The translations under genes were made by a program, and so were the position numbers. This document shows, in pieces, positions 28,353 to 38,600 of a DNA stretch of 64,000 nucleotides; within the stretch, counting starts at the first letter, position 1, and each line of letters opens with the position of its first letter. Where the stretch lies: NCBI RefSeq assembly GCF_001423265.1, contig NZ_LMND01000023.1, positions 124,001 through 188,000 of the forward strand, written 5' to 3'. The notes under the pieces were generated by a model. That model ran no database searches and had not been told where the DNA came from. It saw only the letters and a list, made by a program, of their open reading frames with translations. The stretch comes from Methylobacterium sp. Leaf108. GTDB lineage: Bacteria > Pseudomonadota > Alphaproteobacteria > Rhizobiales > Beijerinckiaceae.

Positions 28353-28811
28353 TCAGCGCTTCTGGAACAGCGGCTGGGCCAGGGCCTCGGCCCGCGCCAT
28401 CCACAGGTCGCGCTCGGCGCGGATCTCGTTGAGCTCGTCCATCTCGCTGTCGATGTGCGCGCGCAGGTCGCGCAGCTCCTGGGCGAGGATGGACTGAAGG
28501 TCCTTGTAGCGGTCTTCCTCGATGCGCAGCTTGGCCTTGAGCATCATGTTCTCGGCCATGAGGTCGGCGACGTCGCCCTCGACGTCGGGAGAGGCGGTCG
28601 GCCGGGCCTCGGATGCCGGCTGCGCGGGGGCCGGGGGCGTGACGACCCGGGGCGACCACGACGAGGCCGCCTGCTGCGGGGCCGGTTCGGCCGCCGCTTC
28701 GGCGGGAAGAGCCGTGGCCGCCTTCATGGCCGTCAGCCAGTCCCGCAGGGGGCCGGGCGCCTGCCGGGCGGGGGCTTCTTGGCTGGGGTACTGACGGGCG
28801 GCTTCCGACAT
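28353..28811 (-). CDS. Hypothetical protein with C-terminal coiled coil
   Basis: 152 residues from ATG 28811; GTG-type extensions upstream add nine residues. The first about 85 residues are Ala/Pro-rich and probably disordered. The last about 65 form a charged heptad-like helix (DLMAENMMLKAKLRIEEDRY followed by an acidic/basic repeat pattern). No signal peptide, no metal motif, no recognised domain. The structure suggests a scaffold or oligomerising protein. It lies upstream of the L,D-transpeptidase gene on the same strand (94-nt gap). Confidence 0.65.
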   Translation of the reverse strand: MSEAARQYPSQEAPARQAPGPLRDWLTAMKAATALPAEAAAEPAPQQAASSWSPRVVTPPAPAQPASEARPTASPDVEGDVADLMAENMMLKAKLRIEEDRYKDLQSILAQELRDLRAHIDSEMDELNEIRAERDLWMARAEALAQPLFQKR

Positions 28812-28905
28812 CGCTGTGTCCTCGCGTTCTGTCAGCACCTGACCAAAACATGCTTAACGAACGGTAAAGACTGGCCCTCGGAAGCCGAATAGGACCGCCC
28901 CGTCT

Positions 28906-29541
28906 TCAGCGCACCACCACCTTGGTGCCGATCGGGATGCGATCGTAGAGATCGACCACGTCCTCGTTGAGCATGCGGATGCAGCCGGAGGACACGGCCT
29001 GCCCGATCTTCTCGGGCTCGTTGGTGCCGTGGATGCGGAACAGCGTGTCCTTCTTGCCTTCCGCGAGATAGAGCGCGCGGGCGCCGATCGGGCTCGTCGG
29101 GCCGCCCTCCAGGCGCTTGGGCAGTTCGGGGCGGCGCGCCAGCATCTCCGGCGGCGGGTTCCAGTCCGGCCACTCGCTCTTGCGGTCGATGTTGGCGGTG
29201 CCCGCCCAGGCCATGCCGGCGTTGCCGACGGCCACCGGATAGCGCACCGCCTTGCCGTCCGGCAGCACGTAGTAGAGCCTGCGCTCCTTGGTGACGACCA
29301 CGATCGTCCCGGGGGCTTCCTTCGTCGGGTTGTCGACGATCGTGCGGGCGATCTTCGGGTCGACGCCGCCCTGCGGGGCGAGCTTCATCCATTCCTTGTC
29401 GCGGGCTTCGGGCGACAACGGGACCGCGGGGGTCGCGGCGGCGACCTGGACCACCGGCGGTGTCTGCGCGGTCCGGTTGTTGCAGCCCGCGAGGGTGGCG
29501 GACGCGAGGACGGCCATCATGACCGGAACGGGAAAGCGCAT
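28906..29541 (-). CDS. L,D-transpeptidase lipoprotein (YkuD family)
   Basis: Peptidoglycan-modifying enzyme that makes 3-3 cross-links or attaches proteins to meso-DAP. 211 residues. Lipoprotein signal (about 1-19) with lipobox LAGC (Cys 20). YkuD catalytic domain from about 75 to the end: TIVVVTKERRLYYVLPDGKA, then the catalytic HGTNEPEKIG and SSGCIRMLNEDV (nucleophile Cys). All key residues are present. Hyphomicrobiales have many paralogues, so the specific role (cross-linking or lipoprotein/outer-membrane anchoring) is open. Monocistronic by spacing. Confidence 0.93.
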   Translation of the reverse strand: MRFPVPVMMAVLASATLAGCNNRTAQTPPVVQVAAATPAVPLSPEARDKEWMKLAPQGGVDPKIARTIVDNPTKEAPGTIVVVTKERRLYYVLPDGKAVRYPVAVGNAGMAWAGTANIDRKSEWPDWNPPPEMLARRPELPKRLEGGPTSPIGARALYLAEGKKDTLFRIHGTNEPEKIGQAVSSGCIRMLNEDVVDLYDRIPIGTKVVVR

Positions 29542-29717
29542 GGACGTGCCTGTCTAAAAGCCCGCCTTCAGGTTCGAGGACCGTGTTCGTCGGGATGAAA
29601 ACAATCTTAACCTCTCGCGTCGTCTCGGCGTAGGGTCGAGCGGCCGAACCGTTGCGCAATTGCTTCGGTTGTTGCGGCAGGGTGACAGAGCGGTCGATGA
29701 GCCGCCGGGGGGACGCC

Positions 29718-30647
29718 GTGACGACGTTGTACGTGAGCCATTCCGCGGCCCTCGACCATGCGATGCCCGCCGGCCACCCGGAATCCGCCGACCGCATCCG
29801 CGCCATCGAGCGTGTCCTCGAGAACGAGCGCTTTGCCAGCCTGCTGCGCGCGCAGGCTCCCCTCGCCGACCCCGCCGTCGTCGCCCTCGCCCATCCCGAG
29901 GCCTACGTCCGCGCCATCGTCGAGCGGTCGCCGCGGGAGGGCTTCGTCCAGATCGACAACGACACCCTGATGTCGCCGGGCACCCTCGAGGCGGCCCTGC
30001 GGGCGGTGGGCGGCGCCGTGCACGCCGTCGATGCGGTGATGGCGCGGGGCTGCGCGAACGCCTTCGTGGCGATGCGCCCGCCCGGGCACCATGCCGAGCG
30101 CGCCCAGGCGATGGGCTTCTGCCTGTTCAACACGGCCGCGGTCGCCGTCCGTCATGCGCGAAAAACCTTCGGCGCCTCCCGCGTCGCTCTGATCGACTGG
30201 GACGTCCACCACGGCAACGGCTCGCAGGACATCTTCTGGGACGACCCGGCGGTGCTCTACGCCTCCACCCACGAGATGCCGCTCTACCCGGGAACCGGAA
30301 AAGCCTCCGAGCGCGGCGACCACGACACCATCGTCAACGTGCCGCTCGCGGCCGGCGACGACGGCCCGGTGTTCCGCGAGGCCTTCGAGGCTCGCATCCT
30401 CCCGCGCGTGGCCGCCTTCGCGCCGGATCTCGTCGTGATCTCGGCGGGCTTCGACGCCCATCGCCTCGACCCGCTGGCCCACCTGCGCCTCGACGAGAGC
30501 GATTTCGGCTGGGCGACGCGCCGCCTCATGGAGATCGCCGACCGCCACGCCGGCGGCCGGGTCGTCTCGATCCTCGAGGGCGGCTACGACCTCACCGGCC
30601 TCGGCCGCTCGGTCGCCGCCCACATGGACGCGCTGATGGGGCGGTAA
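29718..30647 (+). CDS. Histone deacetylase-like amidohydrolase (acetoin utilisation/APAH family)
   Basis: Zn-dependent deacetylase fold of the class II HDAC/acetylpolyamine amidohydrolase group. 309 residues from GTG 29718, chosen because GGGGGGA lies upstream and homologues start at MTTLYVSH; ATG 29697 is an alternative. Seen: FVAMRPPGHHAERAQAMGFC (His pair of the charge relay), DWDVHHGNGSQDIFW (Asp and His zinc ligands), and ISAGFDAHRLDPLA (second zinc Asp). All catalytic residues are kept. The physiological substrate in bacteria is uncertain; acetylpolyamines and acetyl-lysine proteins are both possible. Confidence 0.92.
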   Translation: MTTLYVSHSAALDHAMPAGHPESADRIRAIERVLENERFASLLRAQAPLADPAVVALAHPEAYVRAIVERSPREGFVQIDNDTLMSPGTLEAALRAVGGAVHAVDAVMARGCANAFVAMRPPGHHAERAQAMGFCLFNTAAVAVRHARKTFGASRVALIDWDVHHGNGSQDIFWDDPAVLYASTHEMPLYPGTGKASERGDHDTIVNVPLAAGDDGPVFREAFEARILPRVAAFAPDLVVISAGFDAHRLDPLAHLRLDESDFGWATRRLMEIADRHAGGRVVSILEGGYDLTGLGRSVAAHMDALMGR

Positions 30648-30652
30648 GGGCT

Positions 30653-30732
30653 CCCACGGAAATCAGTGCGTCGTCTCGCGACGCGATTCGACCTGTCAAA
30701 GCTCGGTGGATCGACGCACTGATTTCCGTGGG
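30653..30732. repeat. Perfect 21-bp inverted repeat between convergent genes
   Basis: Left arm 30653-30673 (starts CCCACGGAAATC) and right arm 30712-30732 (ends GATTTCCGTGGG) are exact reverse complements, separated by 38 nt. It lies between the deacetylase stop and the tyrS stop. It may act as a bidirectional transcript end, though no T-run is present, or be a small palindromic element. Confidence 0.85.
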
Positions 30733-30746
30733 GACCCTGAGCCGCC

Positions 30747-32000
30747 CTACCCCACCCGCAGCAGCACGTGCTTCTTGCGCCCGAACGAGAGCTTGATCAC
30801 CCCGTCCGCCGTCACGTCGGCCAAGGTCAGGACCGCCTTCTCGTCGGTGACCTGGATGTCGTTGACGCGCAGGCCCCCGCCCTTGATCTGGCGCCGGGCC
30901 TCGCCGTTGGAGGGCACCAGCCCGGCCTGCTCGGGACCGAAGGCGGTGAGGACGCCGAGCCCCGCCTCCAGGGCGGCGCGGGGCACCGCGACGCTCGGCA
31001 GGTCCTGCGCCACGCTGCCCTCGACGAAGGTCTTGCGCGCGGTCTCGGAGGCGGCGTCCGCCGCCTCGCGGCCGTGCATCAGCGCGGTGGCCTCGCTGGC
31101 CAGCACCTTCTTCGCCTCGTTGATCTCGGCGCCCGAGAGCGCGGCGAGCCGGGCGATCTCCGCCATCGGCAGAAGAGTGAACAGGCGCAGGAACTTGCCG
31201 ACGTCGGCGTCCTCGGTGTTGCGCCAGAACTGCCAGTAATCGTACGGGCTCAGCATCTCGGCGTTGAGCCAGACGGCGCCGGCGGCGGTCTTGCCCATCT
31301 TGGCGCCCGAGGACGTGGTCAAGAGCGGCGTGGTCAGGGCGAACAGCTGCTTGGTGCCCATCCGCCGGCCGAGATCGAGGCCGTTGACGATGTTGCCCCA
31401 CTGGTCGGAGCCGCCCATCTGCAGGGTCACGTCGTAGCGACGGTTGAGCTCGACGTAGTCGTAGGCCTGCAGCAGCATGTAGTTGAATTCGAGGAACGAG
31501 AGCTCCTGCTCGCGCTCCAGGCGCAGGCGCACGCTGTCGAACGACATCATCCGGTTGATCGAGAAGTGCCGGCCGACGTCGCGCAGGAAGTCGAGGTAGT
31601 TGATGCCGCTCAGCCATTCGGCGTTGTCGACCATCAGCGCCGCGTCGTCGCCGAAGGTGAGGAACTTCGAGAACACCTGGGCGATGCCGGCCTTGTTGGC
31701 CTCGATGTCCTCGGCCGAGAGCACCTTGCGGCCCTCGTCGCGCCCGGTGGGATCGCCGATGCGGGTGGTGCCGCCGCCCATGAGCACGATCGGCCTGTGG
31801 CCTGTCGCCTGGAGCCAGTGCAGCATCATGATCTGCACGAGCGAGCCGACGTGGAGCGAGGCGGCGGTGCAATCGAAGCCGATGTAGGCGGTGATCCGTC
31901 CGGCCTTCAGGGCGCCGTCGAGCCCGTCGAGGTCGGAGCACTGGTGGATGAAGCCACGCTCCTGGAGGATGCGCAGGAAGTCGGAGGTCAGGGCGGACAT
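30747..32000 (-). CDS. tyrS: Tyrosyl-tRNA synthetase
   Basis: Class Ic aminoacyl-tRNA synthetase charging tRNA-Tyr. 417 residues. HIGH-like motif [10 protein letters not shown] within [14 protein letters not shown], tyrosine-site residues in [13 protein letters not shown] and [15 protein letters not shown]-like loop KMGKT, and a C-terminal S4 RNA-binding domain (about 350-417, [13 protein letters not shown]). ATG 32000 begins the conserved [17 protein letters not shown]. Upstream in-frame codons are not conserved in type. Divergent from anmK, a pairing also found in other proteobacteria. Confidence 0.97.
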   Translation of the reverse strand: MSALTSDFLRILQERGFIHQCSDLDGLDGALKAGRITAYIGFDCTAASLHVGSLVQIMMLHWLQATGHRPIVLMGGGTTRIGDPTGRDEGRKVLSAEDIEANKAGIAQVFSKFLTFGDDAALMVDNAEWLSGINYLDFLRDVGRHFSINRMMSFDSVRLRLEREQELSFLEFNYMLLQAYDYVELNRRYDVTLQMGGSDQWGNIVNGLDLGRRMGTKQLFALTTPLLTTSSGAKMGKTAAGAVWLNAEMLSPYDYWQFWRNTEDADVGKFLRLFTLLPMAEIARLAALSGAEINEAKKVLASEATALMHGREAADAASETARKTFVEGSVAQDLPSVAVPRAALEAGLGVLTAFGPEQAGLVPSNGEARRQIKGGGLRVNDIQVTDEKAVLTLADVTADGVIKLSFGRKKHVLLRVG

Positions 32001-32130
32001 CGGATCAATCCGTCTCGTCTGGGGCGGGCCCGGAGCGGTGGCGCGACACGCCCACGCCCGCGTGCTAGCCCGCTGGTCACGCAATGGTGGAGCGGGCTCT
32101 TAGCAGCCCGGACCGGGAAAGGCACGGCGG

Positions 32131-33264
32131 ATGGCGATGGTGCGGGCGATCGGCCTGATGAGCGGGACCTCGCTGGACGGCGTCGACGTGGCGCTGATCG
32201 AGACCGACGGCGAGGACGTGCATGTGGTCCACAGCCACAACGGCTATCTCGAACCCCTCGGTCCCACCGGCTACCGCGCCTATACGGACGAGGATCGCGA
32301 ACTCCTGCGTCGGGCGCTCGTCGACTCGGAGGGCGTGACCGACCGCGACGAGCGTCCGGGCTGCCTGGCGCAAGCCGAGGCCTTCGTCACCGCCGCCCAT
32401 GCCGAGGCGGTGGAGGCGTTCCTCGCCGACAACGGCCTGACGCCCGCCGACATCGACGTGATCGGCTTCCACGGCCAGACCGTGGTCCACCGGCCCGACC
32501 AGCGCATGAGCGTGCAGATCGGCGACGGTGCCGCGCTCAGCCGGCGCTTGCGCATCCCGGTCGTCTCCGACCTGCGCCACGCCGATGTGCTGGCCGGCGG
32601 CCAGGGGGCGCCCCTGGTGCCGGTGTTCCACAAGGCGCTGGCCAAGGCCTCCGGCTTCAGCGGGGCGCTCGGCATCCTCAACATCGGCGGCGTCGCCAAC
32701 GCGACCCTGATCGCCTCGAACGGCGACGTGGTCGCCTTCGACACCGGGCCGGGCAACGCGCTGATCGACGACTGGATGCGCGAGCGCACCGGCCGGCCGC
32801 TGGACGACGGCGGCCGCACCGCCGCCCGCGGACGCCCCGACGAGCCGCTGCTGGCCTGGCTCCTGATCCATCCGTTCTTCGCGCGAAAGCCACCGAAGTC
32901 GCTCGACCGCAACTGGTTCTCGCACAAGCTCGCCGGGCAGCTCTCCACCGAGGACGGTGCGGCCACGCTCACCGCCTTCACCGCCCGCGCCGTGGCGAGG
33001 GCGCTGGACCACGCCCCCGAGATCCCCACCCGCTGGATCGTCGCCGGCGGCGGCGCCCGCAACGGCGAGCTGGTGCGGCTCCTGAACTACCACCTGCGCG
33101 CCGAGATCACGACGGCGGACGCCATCGGCTGGTCCTCGGCCTACCTCGAGGCCCAGGCCTTCGCGCACCTGGCCGTGCGCTCGATGCAGGGGCTGCCGAT
33201 CACCTTCCCGAGCACGACCGGCGTGCGCGAGGCGATGACCGGGGGCGTGCTGTCGCGCCCCTAA
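32131..33264 (+). CDS. anmK: Anhydro-N-acetylmuramic acid kinase
   Basis: Cytosolic kinase that opens and phosphorylates 1,6-anhydro-MurNAc from recycled peptidoglycan to MurNAc-6-phosphate. 377 residues. IGLMSGTSLDGVDVALIETD (phosphate-1 motif), VIGFHGQTVVHRP, LNIGGVANATLI, VAFDTGPGNALIDDWM, and the C-terminal IVAGGGARNGELVRLL. An insertion with EDGAATLTAFTARAVARAL is usual for the family. 53 nt upstream of aroC on the same strand, so possibly co-transcribed. Confidence 0.95.
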   Translation: MAMVRAIGLMSGTSLDGVDVALIETDGEDVHVVHSHNGYLEPLGPTGYRAYTDEDRELLRRALVDSEGVTDRDERPGCLAQAEAFVTAAHAEAVEAFLADNGLTPADIDVIGFHGQTVVHRPDQRMSVQIGDGAALSRRLRIPVVSDLRHADVLAGGQGAPLVPVFHKALAKASGFSGALGILNIGGVANATLIASNGDVVAFDTGPGNALIDDWMRERTGRPLDDGGRTAARGRPDEPLLAWLLIHPFFARKPPKSLDRNWFSHKLAGQLSTEDGAATLTAFTARAVARALDHAPEIPTRWIVAGGGARNGELVRLLNYHLRAEITTADAIGWSSAYLEAQAFAHLAVRSMQGLPITFPSTTGVREAMTGGVLSRP

Positions 33265-33317
33265 GTCGCGTGCCCGTGCTGGCCCTGCGGGGAAACCCGC
33301 GCTAGAGCGGGAGGGAC

Positions 33318-34421
33318 ATGTCGCACAATACCTTCGGCCATCTCTTTCGCGTCACCACCTTCGGCGAGAGCCACGGCGTGGCCCTCGGCTGCGTCGTCGA
33401 CGGCTGCCCCCCCGGCATCCCCATCGACGCCGCCGACATCCAGGCCGAGCTCGACCGGCGCAAGCCCGGCCAGTCGCGCTTCACCACGCAGCGCCGCGAG
33501 GCCGACGAGGTCCGCATCCTGTCGGGCGTGTTCGCGGACGACCGCACCGGCGGCGTCCAGCTCACCACCGGCACCCCGATCGCCCTGGAGATCGCCAACA
33601 CCGACCAGCGCTCGAAGGATTATTCCGAGATCCGCGACAGCTACCGGCCGGGACACGCCGATTACGCCTACGACGCCAAGTACGGGTTTCGCGACTACCG
33701 CGGCGGCGGCCGTTCCTCGGCGCGCGAGACCGCCGCGCGGGTGGCGGCCGGGGCCATCGCCCGCCGGGTGCTGCCGGGCGAGATCATCATCCAGGCCGCC
33801 CTGGTCCAGATGGGGCCGCACGCCATCGACCGCGCCAGGTGGGACTGGGACGAGGTCGCGCGCAACCCGTTCTTCTGCCCCGACGCCACGGCGGCCGCCT
33901 TCTACGAGGGCTATCTCGACGGCATCCGCAAGGACGGCTCGTCGGTGGGCGCGGTGATCGAGGTGGTGGCCGAGGGCGTCCCCCCCGGCCTCGGCGCGCC
34001 GATCTACGGCAAGCTCGACGCGGATCTCGCCGCCGCGATGATGTCGATCAACGCCGTCAAGGGCGTCGAGATCGGCGACGGCTTCGCGAGCGCCGCCCTG
34101 CGCGGCGAGGACAATGCCGACGAGATGCGCTCGGGCAACGGCGGCGGGCCGACCTTCCTCGCCAACCACGCCGGCGGCGTGCTCGGCGGCATCTCCACCG
34201 GCCAGCCGATCGTCTGCCGCTTCGCGGTGAAGCCGACCTCGTCGATCCTGACCCCGCGCATGAGCGTCACCCGCGACAACCGAGACGTCGACCTCGTGAC
34301 CAAGGGCCGCCACGACCCCTGCGTCGGCATCCGCGCCGTGCCGGTGGCCGAGGCGATGATGGCATGTGTGCTGGCGGATCACTATCTGCGCCATCGGGGG
34401 CAGGTCGGGAAACCCGGCTGA
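33318..34421 (+). CDS. aroC: Chorismate synthase
   Basis: Last step of the shikimate pathway: EPSP to chorismate with reduced FMN as cofactor. 367 residues. The family signatures are present: [33 protein letters not shown], then [22 protein letters not shown] and [21 protein letters not shown] clear GGGAGGG lies 6 nt before ATG 33318. It follows anmK closely; a GC-rich gap of 160 nt precedes ribB. Confidence 0.97.
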   Translation: MSHNTFGHLFRVTTFGESHGVALGCVVDGCPPGIPIDAADIQAELDRRKPGQSRFTTQRREADEVRILSGVFADDRTGGVQLTTGTPIALEIANTDQRSKDYSEIRDSYRPGHADYAYDAKYGFRDYRGGGRSSARETAARVAAGAIARRVLPGEIIIQAALVQMGPHAIDRARWDWDEVARNPFFCPDATAAAFYEGYLDGIRKDGSSVGAVIEVVAEGVPPGLGAPIYGKLDADLAAAMMSINAVKGVEIGDGFASAALRGEDNADEMRSGNGGGPTFLANHAGGVLGGISTGQPIVCRFAVKPTSSILTPRMSVTRDNRDVDLVTKGRHDPCVGIRAVPVAEAMMACVLADHYLRHRGQVGKPG

Positions 34422-34581
34422 GCCTATCTGCGAACCCTGCCGGGCGGCCCGGCGCGGGTGCGCGGGACGGATCGGCGGTCGGTGCTGTCTCGGTTTGGCA
34501 GGCATCGTCTCGGCCGTCCCCACATCCCTCTCCGTCCCGTGACGGGAGAGGCGTGCAACCGGATCGACGACGAGTAGCCCC

Positions 34582-35658
34582 GTGCCCCATACCAACGTCT
34601 TGCAGGCCATCGAGGCCTATGCCCGCGGCGAGATCGTGGTCGTCACCGACGACGACGATCGCGAGAACGAGGGCGACCTCGTGGTCGCGGCTTCCCTGTG
34701 CACGCCCGAGAAGATGGCGTTCATCGTCCGCAACACCTGCGGCATCGTCTGCGCACCGCTCACCCAGGCCGAGGCGCGGCGGCTCCACCTCTCGCCGATG
34801 GTCGCCTCCAACGACGCGCCTCTGGGCACCGCCTTCACGGTGACGGTGGACGTCAAGCACGGGCTCACCACCGGCATCTCGGCCGAGCAGCGCTGCAACA
34901 CCGTGCGCGCGCTCGCCAACGGCAACATGGGCGCGGACGACTTCGTTCGCCCCGGCCACGTCTTCCCGCTCATCGCCAAGGAGGGTGGCGTCCTGATGCG
35001 CTCCGGCCATACCGAGGCGGCGGTCGACCTGTGCAAGCTCGCCGGCCTGCCCCCCGTCGGGGTGATCTGCGAACTCGCCAACGACGACGGCACGGTGATG
35101 AAGGGCCCTCAGATCGAGGCGTTCTCGGACCTGCACGGCCTCAAGCGCGTCTCGGTGGCCGACCTCATCGCCTATCGTCAGGCGCGCGAGACCTTGGTGG
35201 AGCGCGTCGGCAGCTTCCCGGTCAAGACCGAGTTCGGCGAGATGACCGGCTACGCCTACACCACCCCCTTCGAGACCGTGCAGCAGTTCGCCTTCGTCCA
35301 CGGCCGGATCGGCGACGGCCACGACGTGCTGGTGCGCCTGCACCGGTCCAACGTGGTCGCCGACGTCATGGAGGGCGGCAAGCAGATCGAGGCCGTGATG
35401 CGCCGCTTCGCCAAGGAGGGACGCGGGGTCCTCGTCTACCTGCGCGACGGCAGCGCCGGCGTTCCGCTCTCGCGGGTGGTCGACGAAGGCGTCGAGGCCC
35501 AGCGGGTGCGCCAGTGGCGAGAGGTCGGGCTGGGCGCGCAGATCCTGCGCGATCTCGGCATCGCCTCGATCCGCAACCTGGCAACCTCGTCGCGCTCCTA
35601 CGTCGGCCTGTCGGGATTCGGCATCGAGTTCCTCGGCGACGAGCGCCTCGACGGATAA
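34582..35658 (+). CDS. ribB: 3,4-dihydroxy-2-butanone 4-phosphate synthase with degenerate GTP cyclohydrolase II domain
   Basis: Makes the four-carbon unit of riboflavin from ribulose 5-phosphate. 358 residues from GTG 34582. The N-terminal RibB domain (about 1-205) is complete: VVTDDDDRENEGDLV (Mg-binding acids), NTCGIVCAPL, FTVTVDVKHGLTTGISAEQR, RPGHVFPL and GHTEAAVDL. The C-terminal part (about 210-358) has the GTP cyclohydrolase II outline (FGEMTGYAY, GDGHDVLVRLHRSN, NLATSSRSYVGLSGFGIEF) but lacks the zinc Cys triad of active RibA. So probably only the RibB reaction is catalysed, as in other alphaproteobacteria with this fusion. Confidence 0.93.
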   Translation: MPHTNVLQAIEAYARGEIVVVTDDDDRENEGDLVVAASLCTPEKMAFIVRNTCGIVCAPLTQAEARRLHLSPMVASNDAPLGTAFTVTVDVKHGLTTGISAEQRCNTVRALANGNMGADDFVRPGHVFPLIAKEGGVLMRSGHTEAAVDLCKLAGLPPVGVICELANDDGTVMKGPQIEAFSDLHGLKRVSVADLIAYRQARETLVERVGSFPVKTEFGEMTGYAYTTPFETVQQFAFVHGRIGDGHDVLVRLHRSNVVADVMEGGKQIEAVMRRFAKEGRGVLVYLRDGSAGVPLSRVVDEGVEAQRVRQWREVGLGAQILRDLGIASIRNLATSSRSYVGLSGFGIEFLGDERLDG

Positions 35659-35677
35659 GGATCGCCCGGCCGCAGCG

Positions 35678-38600
35678 TCAGCGTTCGCCGTCGCTTCGGC
35701 CGCGCTGTCCGTTGTTGCCCGTCGTCTCGGGCCCCTCGCCGCCCGCGCTGAAGAGCTTGCGCAGGATGCCCGGCGCCAGGGCGGAGAGCGGATTGACGCT
35801 CACGTCCGGCGACGTCAGGCGCCCCGAGACGCGGAAGTTGAGGGCGAACAGCCCCTCGTTGTTGCCGCCGCCGAGGAGCTGCCCGAACAGCGGCAGCTGC
35901 GAGACCACGTTGTTGAGCCCGTACAGCGGCACGAAGGTGCCCTTCACGTCGGTGCGCTCGCGGCTGGTGTCGAGGAAGCCGCTCAGGGTGAAGCCCATCG
36001 CGGCATTCGAGATCGCTGCGTCGGTGAAGTCGACGCGGGATCCGGTGCGCGTGAAATTGGCCCGCAGCCGGTCGAAGCTGACCTCGCTGCCCTGGCCCTG
36101 GACGACCTGCTTGCGCCCGCGCGAATCGACGACCTCGCTGGTGGTCGGCCCCTGCGCGATGATGCTCGACAGGGCCGGCTCGTTGCGCAGGGTGAAGTTG
36201 GTGATGCGCACGACCCCGGCCTGCGGGCCATCGTTCAGGGCGCTGCTCATGGACAGGCTGCCGCCGTACATCCGCCGGTAGATGTCGGCGAAGCGCAGGG
36301 TCGCGCCGGCATCGGCGGCCTCCACCGCCAGGGTCGGCACGCCGCGCTCGCCGCGGGAGATCTGGGCCTGGAAGGGCGTGCCGCGGAACTTGCCGGCGAA
36401 CTGGGCGCTGCGGATGTCCTTGCCCTTCGTCGTCACGCGGAAGGTGGCGCCGGTGAGGACCTCGCCGTTGAAGCCGGTGACGATGGCGAGGGTGACGTCG
36501 GCATCGACGTCCTTGACGGCGCCGTCCTTGGACGGCTTCCCGTCGGGACCGCCGAGGCTCTTCAGGAACGGCCTGGCATCGGCGACCTGGCCCTTGACGA
36601 CGAGCTTGTAGCCGGCCCCGGCCCGCTCGGCCTGCAGCCGCATGTCGTCGCCCGGCGACAGTTTGAGCGACGAGAGCTCGACCCGCTCGAGCCCCCCGTC
36701 GGCCGAGAGCACCACGTTGCCGCGGGCCGAGCCCGGCGCGGCGTCGAGAACCATGTCGCGCAGTTCCATGCCGCCGCCCTGGCCGCCATCGACCATCGTG
36801 AAGGTCAGGCGTCCGGCCTTGCCGGCCGATTTGACGAGGCCGGTGACGTCGATCCCCGCCTTCGTCAAATCGGCCTCGACCCGGATATGGCTCTTGGCCG
36901 GGCCGCTGCGGCCGATCGGCACCGTGATCCGGGTCGGGATCGAACCGCTGAGCTGGGGCGCCACCGGCATGCCCTTGCGCGCGCGCAGAGCTTCGTCGAG
37001 GGACAGGTTGACCAGAACCTCGCCCACGCCGCCGGCCTTGGGCTGGCGCAGGTCTACCGTGAGGGGCGCGCCGGCGACCTTTCCGTCCCCTTTCAACGTG
37101 AAGCCGTTGCGGTCGTAGGCGACCGTGAACCGGCCGGCGTCGAGGCGGTCCTTGCCGAAGGCCTTGTCGTAGCTGAGGTCGGTGAGCGTTCCGGTCATGG
37201 TCGCCGGCAGGTCGGCCAGATCGGGCATGTTCTTGAGGTCGAGGGGGAAATCGATCCTCAGGTCGGCGTGGCCCTTGACGTTGGCGGGCTCGATGTCCGC
37301 ACCCGTGACGCTCTTGAACATCTTGGTCTGCAGGAGGGCCGCCAATCCGTCGGCCCCGCCGCCGAGCTTGAGCCCGATCTGCGCCACCACCTTGTCGGGG
37401 GTGATCTCCTTGATGACGAAGGAGCCGTCGGAGATGGCCAGGCTGCGGTTGTCCGCCATGCGGATCTCGGCGGTGACGCCCTTGATGGTCGTGCTCTGCC
37501 CGGTGATCGTTCCGGTGGCCCTGCCCTGGCTCAAGGGTGGCGCGTCCGGCGAGACGCCGAGGACCGCGTCGGCCACGGAGAAGCGGATGTTGACCGCATT
37601 GTCCGGCATCGGCTCGCCACGGGTGGCCGAGGCGAGCTCCGCAGCGCTCATGTCCACGACGATGTCGACGGCCTCGACCTTGCCGCCACGCAGGTTGTCC
37701 ACGAGGTAATTGCGGGCGGGCGGGGCCACGTGCTCGGGCCACAGGCGCAGGGCCGTGCGTCCGTCCGTGCCGCCGGCGGTGATGTGCAGCGTCAGCCCGT
37801 CGTCGTCCGCGGCCGTGCCGATGCTGCCGGTGATCCGGCCGCGGCCGCCGCCGGCCTCCATGGTGAGGTCGTCGATGGTGATGCCGCCGGCCCGGCCGAC
37901 GAGCCTGGCGTCGAGCTTCGCGACGGCGACCGGCTGGTCCTTTGGCGTGGCTCCGCGCAGGACCGCGTCGCGCCCCGACAAGGCCAGTGACCAATCCGTC
38001 TCCGCACCGGCGGGGCCGGCCGTCCAGGCGCCGGCGAGGCGCACGGCGTTGCCCGCGCCGCGATAGTCGATCTCCTCGATCTGCATCGATCGGGCGGCCT
38101 CGTCCCAGGTGGCGGCTGCGCGCAGGCTCTCGATGGTGACCGGGTTGAAGTCCTTCTCCTCGATCAGCAGGTTGCCGCCGCCGGTGTGCAGCCCCACCCG
38201 CATGCTCTCGATGCGGCCTCCGTCGAGGACGACGTCGGCCTTGGCCGAGAGCTTCAGGTCGGTGGTCACGGGCAGTTTCGACTGGCCCGACAGCAGCAGG
38301 AAATCGGTGACCGGCAGGTCGTCGAGGGTGATGACGCCACTGCGCCGCGCGCCGCGCGTCGTTCTGAGGGTGGCGTCGGTCTCGTCGGGGTCGCCACCGG
38401 TCGCTGCGAGGTCGCCGGCCGCTTCCTGCAGGTTGCCGCCGAGCCGCCATTCCCCGTGCGGACCGTCGATCCGCAGTTCGAAGATGCGCGCGTTGCGGGC
38501 GACATCCCGGCTGAACAGGGCGTTGACCCGGTCGAACACCGCCCGCTCGCGGGCGTCGTCGTCGATGAGGGTGAGCTTGCCGTTGGTGATGCGGGCCCGG

